Assembly (NCBI RefSeq): GCF_041146795.1
Contig: NC_135181.1
Coordinates: 565,501-629,500, forward strand
Direction of reading: 5' to 3'
From: Maylandia zebra
Lineage: Eukaryota; Chordata; Actinopteri; Cichliformes; Cichlidae
Length of the DNA stretch: 64,000 nucleotides
The notes beneath the pieces are model-generated. The model worked only from the letters and a program-made list of their open reading frames with translations, had not been told where the DNA came from and did no database searches. Position numbers and translations under genes: made by a program. This document shows, piece after piece, positions 1 through 11,560 of the stretch. Within the stretch, counting starts at the first letter, position 1. The number at the start of each line of letters is the position of its first letter.

Positions 1-349
1 AATGTTACTGTCATTCAGTAAAGACATATGAGGGAATGAAAGATAACATCTAACATCTGCTGAAACTTCATCGGTTAACATTGAGACGCAGTGGGCTATA
101 AATATGAGCTGGAGATTATGGTTCCCATCTGTAATATTGAACTTCTAATTGTTTCTGTACACTCTGGCTCGTGTACATGAAAAGTGACACAACATGAGTA
201 ATTTTGCTTTTGTACAACACTTGACTGGATTTGAAACGAAGGATCTGGTAGCTGCTCACAGAACTCTGCGTGTGTGGTCCAAAGTGGACTTTAGGAGGGA
301 CCAGATTTGGTGCATTTGCAAAAAGAACAACTAAAGGAATCCTTTAGAG
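1..349. other. No recognised gene or repeat
   Basis: AT-rich sequence before the first hAT terminus. I see no coding or structured signal in it. Confidence 0.5.
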
Positions 350-409
350 CAGGGGTCGGCAATCCTGGGCACGCGTGCCGAAGGGTTAACTGATGGCACG
401 TCCATAGCT

Positions 410-2030
410 GGACTGGCCATCGGGCATTTGCCCGGTGGGCCGATGGTGATTTTTCGTTTTTATGGGCCGATGATCTTATTATTATTTATTTTGTAGTAAC
501 GGTATAAACAATGAAAGGTGGTGGATTGGCCAGATGCTGGAAGATTTGTAAAAATATGTCTGTGAAGGTTCTCAGTCATCCAGGTCATCGTAGTCAAAGG
601 AGCTTGCAAAGAAAAGCGTCTGGACTTCTTTAAGTTGCTTGAAGACGTTTCACCTCTCATCCGAGAAGCTTCTTCAGTTCTAAGGTCACATGGTGGAGAG
701 TCCCAGATATAAACCTAGTGGGAGTTTCCCCCCACAGAGGGACAAAAGGACCCCTGATGATCCTCTAATCGCCTGAGCCAAGGTGTGAAACTGGGTGTGG
801 GTCCCAATCAGCCAGAGTTTCGGGTGTGCTCATTGTGAAACCTGGCCCCACCTTATCATGCGAATTCCTGAGGTCAGATGGCCCAGGATGTGACCTTAGA
901 ATTTGACCTTAGAACTGAAGAAGCTTCTCGGATGAGAGGTGAAACGTCTTCAAGCAACTTAAAGAAGTCCAGACGCCTTTCTTTGCAAGCTCCTTTGATT
1001 TGTAAAAATAACTCAGTTGTTTGGTGGTGGCTATGGTGGAGCTTCCAGCAGGTGGATGAGGGAAAGGCGAGGCAGGAGAAGGAGAGACCTGAGGCAGCCG
1101 CCGGTCCGAGTGTCAGGTGAACTGAACTTCAGGTAAGAAGTTATGACCTGCAGTCTATCTGGGTCAGATATAAACCAAGTTTAGGTGGAGTTTATTTTCG
1201 TTGTGCTGACTTTTTCTTCAGCTAGGATGGAAAAAGACACAAAGCTGGATTTATTCTGCGTCATTACGCTGCACAGCGGCCTCTTCTTCTCTCATTCTCT
1301 CCCCCTCCCTCTCCTGTTGCTACTTCAATCATGAAACTGATCAATGATCAGCTGATCGGCTTTTCTCTCTTGTTTGTTTATCGCCCACTTTGTGCCAGAA
1401 AGAGGAAACCAGCGGATGTCGCGCTAAACAACAGCAGCACGTTTAAGCTTGATCAGCTGTTGTTAGAATTTATTTAATATTAATTTCCAGTATCAGCTGA
1501 TGTTTGCTGGAGCCACAGCTGTAAAGCTGCTGGTCATGATGTCGGTTTGGATATGTGGTGAGAGGGAAACATGAAGATGAAACCAGGAGATGTCCTTACT
1601 GAATCATCAGAGCTGAACAGGTGATGGAGAAAAAGGTTTACCTTTTAGGTGACATGGATGAGTTGAAGTTATGAACTGTTTCTGAGAGACAAATAACACC
1701 AGGATCCTTTTCTGTGTAGCTGACAGCTGGTAACTGTGCAGGGGCGGGTCTAGCAAAGTGTTGCCAGGGGGGCAGGTAGGGCATTAACAGGGAGAGGGGG
1801 GCACAAAGAAATACTTTTCTTTCTTATTATCATTTAAAATATCTCACTTTTAATAAATAATTATCTGAGTCTTACAACCAAAGTTTTCATCTGATGTAAA
1901 ATGTATAGAAATCATACATATACCAACAAGACTGTACATCACTGTCACAACAGCGTTTGCATTCAAAGGCTTTATGGGGGGCCGGTCTCTCGTCAAAATG
2001 CCCGGGCCGATTCTTTGTCCCAGTCCAGCC
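410..2030. mobile_element. Nested repeat with GCTGGACTGG termini
   Basis: The left end GCTGGACTGGCCATCGGGC pairs with the right end CCCGGGCCG...CCCAGTCCAGC near 2030. Such ends are common in a fish hAT-like family. No clear target duplication was found. The interior between 1130 and 1740 holds no recognised gene. Confidence 0.45.
590..1002. repeat. Inverted pair of a retroelement 3'-end fragment (Penelope-type suspected)
   Basis: About 100 bases at 590-692 recur in reverse complement at 888-1000, including the core GAGGTGAAACGTCTTCAAGC. Both arms encode the same peptide core MRGETSSSNLKKSRR on opposite strands, so the short frames here are repeat-derived and not genes. The sequence resembles the tail found after GIY-YIG elements in fish, but that identity is from memory and uncertain. 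Confidence 0.5.
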
Positions 2031-2467
2031 CTGGGCACGACACGCAGTGAGTTAATCTGAGAAGGTGCATTAAAAAATAAATGGCCGGGCCAGCGCTGCA
2101 CATCGCAAATTAACTCGCATACACACATTAGTTGTGCCGTTTCGTAATGACGGTATCTTAGCTAACAACCCCAACTACCAGATTCAACTTGTAATTGGCT
2201 AAAAACAACAGAGGGACGTTGCTAGCTGGCAGTTTTTTCGAGCGATGTTGAAATTTCCACATTCAGACACTTCAAATGCTTCAGCAGCTGTCCGCTCAGC
2301 GCAGCATCAGCACCGCGGAAATACACGGATACATCCGAAGACTCGAGACTGATCAAACCAGAAAGCTTTAATGAGCAGCTGGGTTTGCATCGCATTAACT
2401 GGCTGAGTTAATACCAGTTAATGCGACACTAGATGGCACTCATCATCAGAAAGGTTGCTGACCCCTG

Positions 2468-3003
2468 CTTTAAATAAAAGGCAGGACGGATCCATACTTT
2501 TGTTCATGCCAAATTCTGATCCATCATGTGAATAGTAGCGAAATTTGAGACGTGTTCTCAGCAACATTTTCACATATGCTCTGTGTAAACTGCATGTGGA
2601 CTCAAAGTTAAATGCATTTAGAGATGCGCTTCTGCACGCCGTGGTTCAAACAGAACTTCTGCAGGTTTGCTTAATGACGTCTACATTCCTGAATTTATTG
2701 AATTGCTGCCACGTGATTGGCTGATTAGATATGCGTTGGCAAGCAGTTGCACAGGTTTACTCAGTGGCTGGGTTTACTTGATAACGTAGCCGGTGTTTGT
2801 GATTCTGTTTTGGGGATTCGTGCAGAAGACATTTAATGTTCCACCTGCACAGGTTCTGTGGTGATGAGCCGGAGCGATCCGTCCTCTACAACCTCTGTGG
2901 ACAAGCATTCAAAGGTCGTGTTTGTGATGTACTGGCCTCTGTCACAGACAACCTCACTGAGCGCAGGCGCTGACCGTCACCTCACTAGCTTAAATCGCTA
3001 CTT
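2468..3003. other. No recognised gene between two transposons
   Basis: Unique-looking sequence between the first hAT and the TA-flanked element. Short frames show no family features. Confidence 0.4.
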
Positions 3004-3005
3004 TA

Positions 3006-4161
3006 TGGGCTCAAAATGTGGTCATAAATATTTTGTACTTGTAAATCAGTTTCGTATGTGTAAAAAGAATTTGTGCGTGCGTAAAAAAGATTTGTGTGTG
3101 GACTTGTGTGTCAAAAAAACCCCTGCAAGTTACAAGTACGAATTTTGACCCTATTTTTCTTCCTTTCATCTGATTGGCCAATGTCATGTCAATCACAAAT
3201 GTAACAATCCAATCAGAGAGCAGATGGGTTTGGCTGTCGGAGGGGCGCTTTTTTTTGAACTGCAGGTCCTTGAAGGGTAATACAGTTTGAAGCTGGAGGA
3301 TCTCTATATAAATATCCAATAGCAGCTAGGTCCCCTAACTTTCAGTAGCTGTTGAAAGGAGAAAGTTGTGGTATATCAGTGGTTAGAAATACCGTTATTA
3401 CTTTAGGATTAGTTTAACACAAAGTCAGGGCTGACCTGGGACCATTGCTGTGAGTCACAGTGCGCAGCATAAAAGTCCTTTCACATCAGAGCAGGATGTG
3501 CTGCTAATGCTAACTGCTAACTAAAAGCAAAGGATCCAGAATTTGTTGCGCTGGCTGCTGGGCTCTGTGGGTTTTTGCAGCAGCTCTACCTGTACTAGAT
3601 GCACCTGCTCCTTGTCGTTTCTATCTCTGACTTTATGTCCTCTACAAGAGTTTGGTTTTTTTGCTAGTTCTTCAAATGTAAAAACATGTATGCTAATTCA
3701 TAACGAAGAAAGCTTTGTAATGAAGACTGTCATTTACAAAACACTGCCCGCCCCCACCCTGCGTTCCGCAGCACTGTTGAAAAGGCTGTGGTAGTCCCTA
3801 TATTAAACACGTAGACCTGTGACACAAAAATCACCAAACTCGGACGACCACAGACTGTTTTCCTTTGTGGTGATGAAGGAAAACGCTGGGTTGGCATGTA
3901 AAAGGGCATTTATTTCCTTCAAAGACCTGCAGTTCAAAAAAAGCGGCCTTCCAACGGCCAAACCCATCTGTTCTCTGATTGGATTGTTACATTTGTGATT
4001 GACATGACATTGACCAATCAGATGAAAGGAAGAAAAATAGGGCCAAAATTCGTACTTGTAACTTGCAGGGGTTTTTTGGGGCTAAGTCCACACACAAATC
4101 TTTTCACAGATACAAAGCTGATTTACAAGTACAAAATATTTATGACCACATTTTGAGCCCA
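3006..4161. mobile_element. DNA transposon with about 250-280 bp terminal inverted repeats, TA-flanked
   Basis: The left arm 3006-3282 recurs inverted at about 3915-4161, starting TGGGCTCAAAATGTGGTC and ending GACCACATTTTGAGCCCA. TA dinucleotides sit at both outer edges (3004-3005 and 4162-4163), as in Tc1/mariner insertions. The arms differ by about 35 bases of internal repetition in the left copy. No transposase frame is seen in the roughly 630-bp centre, so it is probably non-autonomous. Confidence 0.65.
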
Positions 4162-4332
4162 TACTACTTCCCTCTAATGTCCGAGTCTCCGTGCGCTCGG
4201 TGTAACAGCCTTATTGAGCAAAGAGTTCATTTATTCCACAGGTCAATGTTTGACTTTAACTACACTGCAAGCATGAATTTTACATGAATAAAAATTCCCG
4301 TTACCACTGATTAAAGAGGTTATAAATCCATC

Positions 4333-5008
4333 TTTATTTAAATTACATGAGATTAACAAGAAATTTAGGACACAGTTGATGTTATAATCGATCTCCATTC
4401 ATCCACGCATGTGACTGAGACTGATGATCACTAATAAACAGAGTGAACACTGCGTGGATATGATCAGCAACAATCCACATGCCTGGCTTTAATTTCCTGT
4501 TCAGGAGGAGACGTTAGCGACCGTCCGTCACAGCGAGCCTTGTGCTGTGCAGCAGATATGACACAAGTTTGAAAATCCTGTAAACAGCTGACGGCGTCAC
4601 TAACTCAAAGCAAACACGTGAAATGAAGAAGAAATATTTACAAATGACAAACTCAAATATTAATGTTTGAATGCACACAGGCAGGAAAAAAGACGCTAAG
4701 TGCCTCTGAGAGTAAGTAAACTGACGTATACAAAGGTTATATTTCACTAAAACAGAAGAATAAATAGACATTTTGTTCTGAAGATTTGAGGTGAGAACGT
4801 TTGAGTGAAACTGAGTATTAAAATCATGTCCACACACACCTTTGTGAAAATATATAACAGCATAAACTGAAACATTACAGCTTAGACACAAAAATAGTAT
4901 CACAGAGTTATTTCAGCACACACAGCATTATGTAGTCCGACCCACGCTACAGATTTAAGCCTACTACTTTTATGTCCTTATAGCTCAGTAGAGCCATACC
5001 TAGGCTAA

Positions 5009-5048
<40 letters not shown>

Positions 5049-5142
5049 TGGAATTAAAAAACCTTTAAACAAACAGGACGAACTGCAGTCTGGGCTCCTT
5101 ACTGTCGTTCAGCCCATTACAGTCTTTCAAGTGTACTCTGTG
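4333..5142 (-). other. stk35l: Probable 3' UTR of the kinase gene
   Basis: Follows the stop codon at 5143. It holds an (AAT)n microsatellite near 5010-5047 and no coding sequence I recognise. The minus-strand hexamer AATAAA occurs at 4338-4333 (TTTATT on plus), which would give a UTR of about 0.8 kb. The end is a guess. Confidence 0.35.
5010..5047. repeat. (AAT)n microsatellite
   Basis: About twelve uninterrupted AAT units within the probable kinase 3' UTR. Confidence 0.9.
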
Positions 5143-5387
5143 TCAGTGGGAGTCCTCTCTCAGAGCGGAGCGCACCCTGGCCCCCAGCTGGTCAGCCGTC
5201 GGCCGGGCGTCCGGGTTTGAGGCGAGCATCTCTGAAAGCAGGGCGCACGTGGCAGGGCCGGGAGGGGGCGGCAGCGGGGGCGCTCTCTTAAACTTCGTCG
5301 GGATGCACAGCTGGAGCTCTGCATTCTCCCACAGAGCCTCTCCCAGCGGCATCAGCCAGCCTGAGCGTCCCTTGCACACGTAGGCGC
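5143..5387 (-). CDS. stk35l: STK35/PDIK1L-family kinase, coding exon 3 (C-lobe end and stop)
   Basis: Last coding exon, entered at CCCCTTCAG|GCGCCTACG and ending ...SALREDSH-stop. It carries MPLGEALWENAELQLCIP and MLASNPDARPTADQLGARV, which line up with VPVGEALLENPKMEL and MLAANPQDRPDAFELE of the mammalian STK35/PDIK1L proteins. The C-terminus therefore matches the family and the protein ends just after the kinase fold. A proline run (about residues 374-381) lies in the loop before the last helices. The 4.4-kb intron separating it from exon 2 is full of mobile elements. Confidence 0.86.
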
Positions 5388-7551
5388 CTGAAGGGGAAAC
5401 GGGGAGGAAGACGGGTAGGTTAGACACGGCAGAGCGCCTCAGACCTCAGTGACTTTGAGAAGCTGGCGTGGAATATTACCAGGAATTACTAACAGGGTGT
5501 GCAAGATGTTCAGAGCACGACGAGACACACTTTATTAATGAGTCATTCATGGACTAATCAGAAACAACATAATTACAATTAAATGACAAGGAAAAACGTG
5601 GAACACAAAAGTGTTTAAATTAAATTGACGCTGGGATTTTCTTAGCTCTCATAAATTGCTCTCTTTGTGGAGACTATTTGTGGATGGCTCAGTAAAACTA
5701 TTTCCCTTCTATGTGTCTGCATGTGGCAGACTGTTAGTATGCATGTGATAAAAAGCTTGTGTGACATTTCTTATGTATGGGTCCTTTACAAAGAAAATGG
5801 AGATTCAATAAGAGCTCAGGGCCAGCATTACTCCTTCACAGGAACAATCCATCAAGCATCACATGATGAACTGAGGGCTCTGATTGGCCCTGTGACACAG
5901 CATCAAGTGTAATCAGTCTGGCTTAGAGTGCTACGGCGTAAGAGTCGGATCATTATTAGCAAAGATGAGATGACGTTCAGGCACCGGGCCCTACTCCAAG
6001 GTTTAGCTAACATGACCCCAAGATGACGGAAACCCGTAAAGGTTCTAGCTCTGACTCCACGGACAGTAATCCTGTCACACGTCAGTTTCCTTGGATGCAA
6101 ACACTTCCTGCACCTCACTTTAACAATAACTGTTTACATTAAAAAAGATTTAGACACACGGATGGTGAAACGAGTGTTTTCATGTTTAAATGTGTTCACA
6201 GACTGTGATTTGGTCACTACATGATGTCAACACTTTGAAAGGTGTTCAGTATATTTCAGCCCGACCTGTCCACAGGTGTCATTACATACAAGTGTATGTG
6301 CTTGCTTCTGTAGGCTGAACATGATCCTAACCCATGAGCAGAAAGAACTTCCTGCCTCTGATCTTCAGAATCAAAGTTGAAATATTTGAGCTTCTTTTCT
6401 TCCTTTTGCACCAGAAGATTTTGATAAGTGTAATCAAGATACCATAAGATAAAACTGTGAACTCACTTGAACTGGTCATTCGTCATCATTAGACATAAGA
6501 CAACTACATTAACTAACAGAAAAATGAGATTAATGGAGGGAAACTAATAAAGCCGCATCACTGAAACACATGTGCTGCAAAAATTTTAAAAAGTCATTTG
6601 AAAAGCATCGGTTGGTACTTTAGCTCAACACCAGGTTTTTGAGGTAGTGTGACCAAAATCACAGAGGACCCTAAGGTGACACATTGTTCATAAAAGCCTG
6701 AGGTCAACACTGAAGTCTGAGTAACGCTGGCCCGAGTCAGAGCCCAGCAAATCATTGCCTAACCTGACTGAGCAAAACGCCATGAAGGCTTTCCAGGCCT
6801 AAAGCACAGGAGGCTGAGTCTGGCTTTTCTGTGATTGGCTCCTCTCCGCTCCCCTGGATCGTTGTGTAAGCATGTGGGCGTGCACATCCTCAGACACGCT
6901 AAAGTTAAATAATGGAGCGTTATTTCTACCTTTGAAACACCTTCAGTTGAATCTCTCGGTTTTCTCTTTGTGATAGCTGAGCTGCTAAACTCTACTTTTT
7001 TTATTAAAGGGAAAAATGATCCACTCACACAACTCTCCAATTGTAAGCATCTTCTTTCAGCATAAACATCAACGACTCAGGGAAGTTCTCGGGCACTAAA
7101 CTGGGGGATAATGCTTCACATCGCCCCGCTGCTCGGTCTCCTCTGAGCAGAATCGGGTTTGTGCGAACAAAATGAGACGTCGGTGTTGCAGCCATTTCAT
7201 TACTCTCTGAGAGCAGAGCAGAACAGCGCTCTGTGTTATTGTACGTCGAGACGCTGCACCATCCGACGGCCACGCGGGTTTCTGACGAGACATCAAGAAA
7301 AGAAATTAAAATCTCACTGCGGAGCTCCAGCGCATGGCTCGGTGCCCTCCTCTGCTCGAATCGAACTGCCAACAACTTTGGAGACGTTATACTTCCAATG
7401 CCACGGCATCAGAGTTTGATGACAATGCTGACGTACGAGAAGGACAAATTATGTTGTCATACACAAATACCAACTCATCTGCCACTTAGGAAAATATAGG
7501 CAATCGTCTTTAAAGCTGTAGCAACAGACTGAGGACTCATTTGTGTAAAAC
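5388..7551. other. Kinase intron 2, proximal part
   Basis: Non-coding intron sequence. Frames such as those at 6759-7375 show no domain and overlap on both strands. No confident repeat was identified here. Confidence 0.4.
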
Positions 7552-8880
7552 TTGGAACCACCGACTGAGCTGCTGCTGACCACAAAACCTCTCAGATCAG
7601 AGATTGTGTTTGACAGAGTTAATGTGTTCATCTCTTCTCTGGATAATCAGTTTGGCTTCAAACCAAAGCACGGCACTGACATGTGCATATATGCACTCAA
7701 GGAAATAGTCAGTTTGTACAGGGCTAAAAATTCATCTGTCCTCATGTGTTTCATTGATGCCTCTAAGGCTTTTGATCGAGTGAACCACAGAAAACTTTTT
7801 GATAAACTGAAGAGACGGGGAGTTCCTCAATACATGGCGAGGATTCTCTCTTACTGGTACGCTCATCAGAACATGCAGGTTAAATGGGGAAGCAGTATTT
7901 CTGCCCCCTTTGGTGTCAGACAGGGTGGGATTTTGTCTCCAATTTTATTTAATCTATATGTTGATGATCTGTCCATACAGCTGAGAGCCTGTAACACTGG
8001 GTGTATATTAGGTAAAGCACTGATAAATCATCTCATGTATGCAGATGACCTGGTTGTTTTTAGTCCAAGCAGTGCTGGGTTACAGGATCTTCTCAATGTC
8101 TGTACTGAATATGGTGTGCAATATGACATTGAGTACAATGCTGCTAAAAGTGCTGTTTTGATATGTAGAACCAAGCAGGATAAACAGCTAAATTTCCCTT
8201 TGTTTAAACTGTCCCAAAAACTCTTGAAGTTCTTAAAAAGGTGAAATACCTCGGTCACTTTATTACTGAGCAAATGAATGATGATGATGACATATACAGA
8301 CAGCGGTGTAAGCTCTATGTGCAGGCAAATTCAGCTTTTGTTCACTTCCAGTGGCTTTGTTTAAAGCGTATTGCACACCGCTATATACTGCCCCCTTGTG
8401 GTCATCCTACAAACAATGTAGCATGCAGAAGCTGCATGTTGCATATAATGATGCAATGAGAATCCTTTGCAGGATACCTAGAAGTGGTAGTGCCAGCCAG
8501 ATGTTTGTAGCTGTGGGTGTCTGGACTTTTAAAGCACTTTTAAGAAAGTTAATGTTCAGTTTTAGAGAACGACTGGATGGTTCGAGTAACAGTATAATTT
8601 TAGCACTTACAGATCCGACAGTGAGTGGTTCCCGTTACTCATCCAGTCTCAGAAAGCACTGGTTAAAGTGTTTGTGTATTTATTGATTTATTTTAAGTAA
8701 TTGTGTTTTATGTATATTATGGTTTTATATTTTTACAAATGCTTTATATACTTATTTATATACATATATATATTTAGCGGTTTATACCTTGTGTTGTGGG
8801 GGGTGGGGGGGAGTTGTGTGTGTGTTTCTTGTCTTGTTTTTATGGACATGAAGTCTGCCAATAAAGATTGAATTGAATTT
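7552..8880 (+). pseudogene. 5'-truncated, frameshifted non-LTR retrotransposon (reverse transcriptase)
   Basis: The longest frame (7552-8244) is a reverse transcriptase core: FGFKPKHGTDMCIYALKE, FIDASKAFDRVNH, VRQGGILSPILFNLYVDDL and the catalytic YADDL near 8038-8052. The frame breaks near 8240 and continues in two other frames to about 8686 (KYLGHFI..., then YCTPLYTAPLW...). The copy ends near 8880 with AATAAAGATTGAATTGAATT, a LINE-type short-repeat tail. There is no endonuclease domain, so the 5' part is missing. It lies in kinase intron 2, antisense to the host gene. The clade (L2/CR1-like) is uncertain and the element is dead. Confidence 0.85.
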
Positions 8881-9140
8881 ATTAGCAGCGTCCTCCTGAA
8901 ATGCGCCAACAACATCGAGAGTAACGTCCTCCTCTCCGCCCCTTAATGCTCTCTTGTCGCTATGGTAACGCATAAACATTTCTTTCAAAATAAGACGCAC
9001 AACTACGACACGGGAAAGACCCAGGGAAACAGAGTTAATGATAAAAACCCTGAAAACCATCAATTTCACACCCGAGCCTCAACTCTCGCGGCCCGCTACC
9101 AAACCGGTCCGTGGGCCGGGGGTTGGGGACCGCTGTGTTA
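8881..9140. mobile_element. Terminal fragment of a hAT-like element
   Basis: The segment ends CGCGGCCCGCTACC...GGGCCGGGGGTTGGGGACCGCTG, which read in reverse is a CAGCGGTCCCCAACC hAT terminus common in fish. The matching left end was not found; the LINE copy may have interrupted it. Confidence 0.5.
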
Positions 9141-9783
9141 AGTTACGCGTCACACATCCAAATATATGACTTATATTTGATATCGTTTTATATGCTATTA
9201 TTAGGAGGAGCTGGCAGAAAGAAAGCTGGAGTCTGAAGTTTGTACATTTTTTACGAATCATGCAGTCAAAGTCAAATCAAAGTTTGCTAACCTTTCCACA
9301 AAATATCGTTTTTAAAAGTGCTTTTATTTCTCCTGAAAGTTACACTGTCACCACTTTGCTGTTGTGGGATTCAGAGATCTCAGTTTATTTCTGAATGCTG
9401 CATCTCCCTCTTATTATGGCTCTTACTGAGTGGAGTGGGCAGCAGTCACTGCAGAGAACCAGCGATCATTAAAACTTTCTCAGGTCTGGAGCAAAGATGA
9501 GAGAATGGACGAACACGCAGATTTCTCAAATTCTTAATAAGATGGAAGGCTGAATTACATAATGTCAGCTTGTATTAAAATACAAGGTACTATAATCCAC
9601 ATCAGCATTGCATAAATCATCATTCATCTTTTTGCTATTTAGATCTATGATCGTACCATCCATGCTTGATAAATGAATGATGTATAGCAGCTGACATTTT
9701 TAATATGTGCCACTTAATTAAGGCAAACTGGATTCAGCGCGATGCATCATCACCAGGCTGACCGCACACTCAACCTTTCCCAC

Positions 9784-10078
9784 CTTCCTGCGAGTGCGCC
9801 AAATAGTGAGGCAGAGGCTTATGGTGACGTCTTCTCTCAGCGAGACGCTTACCCAGTTGTTCCTGAGTCATCCCTTCTTCCAGAAAGGTGATTCTCTCCA
9901 GGACCGCCCAAAACATCACGCCCAGAGAGAATATGTCTGCCTGGGCCGTGTAGGTCAGCCCGCCCCACACCTCTGGAGCCATGTAGAAGTCCGAACCACA
10001 GGTGGAGGAGAAGTGCTGTCTGGTCAGGCCGCCATCCACGGAGCCCTCACTCATTTTGCTCAGACCAAAATCTGCCAC
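9784..10078 (-). CDS. stk35l: STK35/PDIK1L-family kinase, coding exon 2 (activation segment to helix F/G)
   Basis: Second coding exon of the minus-strand kinase, entered at ...CCCCGAG|GTGGCAGATTTTGG, so residues 247 on read VADFGLSK. DFG is at 249-251 and MAPE at 279-282, followed by DIFSLGVMFWAVLERITF. The WAxLERITF wording is typical of STK35/PDIK1L. The preceding exon ends after a complete codon and this one starts on one, so the junction is clean. Two donors are possible: GAAG|GTGGGA (9784, used here) and AAAG|GTTGAG (9775). Both leave one base of a codon and both fit exon 3, which would add three residues if the second is used. Confidence 0.87.
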
Positions 10079-10173
10079 CTCGGGGTTAAAGAAGAAAAAG
10101 AAAAACCAGCACGCCTTCGGTTAGCTTACAGCTTGGGCTTAGTCTCATCAATGTGCCACCAATAGTTTTAGAA

Positions 10174-10397
10174 CAGGGGTAGGCAACTCCAGGCCTCGAG
10201 GGCCAGTGTCCTGCAGGCTTTAGATCTCACCCTGGGTTAACACACCTGAATCAAATGATTAGTTCATTACCAGGCCTCTGGAGAACTTCAGAAATGCTGA
10301 GGAGTCGTTTAGCCCTTTAAATCAGCTGTGATGGATCAAGGAAACATCTAAAACCTGCAGGACACCGGCCCTCGAGGCCTGGAGTTGCGTACCCCTG
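10174..10397. mobile_element. hAT-type MITE, 224 bp
   Basis: Palindromic ends CAGGGGTAGGCAACTCCAGG and GGAGTTGCGTACCCCTG. The flanks GTTTTAGAA at 10165-10173 and 10398-10406 are identical, consistent with a target duplication. It lies in kinase intron 1 and has no coding capacity. Confidence 0.85.
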
Positions 10398-10572
10398 GTT
10401 TTAGAAGGACAGTAAAAAGCGCTGTCCTTTACTTTTAATATCTGGCTTAGAACAAAAAAGAAAAGGAAAGAAAAGCTGGCACACAAAGTTTTTTTTCCTA
10501 CTAGCCAACTGGTAGAAAATTAATCAACCATTGGGAAGATGGGAAACATACATATGCTATGATCATTTATAT

Positions 10573-10791
10573 CAGGGTCCCTAATCCCAGTCCACGAGGG
10601 CCGGTGTCCCTGCAGGTTTTAGATGTGTGTCCTTGATCCATCACAGCTGATTTAAATGGATAAATAACCATCTTGAAGTTCTCCAGACGCCTGGTAATGA
10701 ACTAATCATGTGATTCAGGTGTGTTGACCCAGGGTGAGATCTAAAACCTGCAGGGACACCGGCCCTCGTGGACTGGGATTGGGGACCCCTG
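10573..10791. mobile_element. Second copy of the same MITE family, opposite orientation
   Basis: Ends CAGGGTCCCTAATCCC and GGATTGGGGACCCCTG, flanked by a perfect 8-bp duplication ATTTATAT (10565-10572, 10792-10799). The interior is the reverse complement of the 10174-10397 copy, including GTGTTGACCCAGGGTGAGAT. Confidence 0.85.
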
Positions 10792-10799
10792 ATTTATAT

Positions 10800-11560
10800 T
10801 ATATCGTGACACGCTACTCTAATCTGACTTTGTATTCTATACAGTGACACTTTTATTTGGTGCTTGATCGAACAATGTGTGGGATGAGTAAAAATATTTG
10901 TAAGCACCAAAGAGATGTTGGCAGTCACAGTGGCCAAAGTTTCATCAAGACTCATCCACGCATCTAAGATGATTTACAAAGATACGTAAGGTCTGATCAT
11001 TACAGAATGATGAGTCAATGTTGGTAGAGTGCTCTTTACATGTGAGGACATCACTTTTGGCTGGACATGCTTCATGACTTTCTGATGTTCTGTAGAGATG
11101 TAAGTGGCAGATCAACAAACAATGAAAGCAACCTGTAGCTGCATCTTAATTTAGAGTTTCATTTGTTCCACATATAAAGATAAAAACTCACCAGATAATC
11201 TGGCTTGTTTGGGTTTACATGGATTTACACGAACACTTGATCTGTGATTTGACTTTCAGTAGAATCTCACTTCCTGGCTGCACTGCTGTGCCATAAATAT
11301 TTCCCTCTGCTTTGTATATAATGTGTTCATTGCTTAGCTATAAAGAGATCAGTAGAGCAATTTTGTTTCCAATTGTTTTCTTCATATTTTACTTTCTTAT
11401 GTTAATTGCGTCTCAAGCAGACTGCTGCTGTGAAAAGCAAACACCCCCTCAGAGAGCAGAACTATTAAGCACTAATGTGCCTTCAAATTTGAACAGTGTG
11501 ACTTTTCAAACAAAGCTTGACGCCACTTGATCTGAGATAAACACCGTCACATCTGCCCAC
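10800..11560. other. Remainder of kinase intron 1
   Basis: No coding sequence or repeat recognised. Confidence 0.4.

Larger units (their letters stand above)
350..2467. mobile_element. hAT-like element, with nested insertions
   Basis: Left terminus CAGGGGTCGGCAATCC and right terminus GGTTGCTGACCCCTG are inverted. The flanks CTTTAGAG and CTTTAAAT (342-349, 2468-2475) match at 6 of 8 bases, as expected for an aged hAT 8-bp target duplication. No transposase is visible. Another element with GCTGGACTGG-type ends is nested inside it, together with an inverted-repeat retroelement fragment. Confidence 0.65.

Noticed and set aside
878..1120. 80-codon plus frame sharing a peptide with the minus frame at 460-660
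   Set aside because: Both come from the inverted retroelement fragment.
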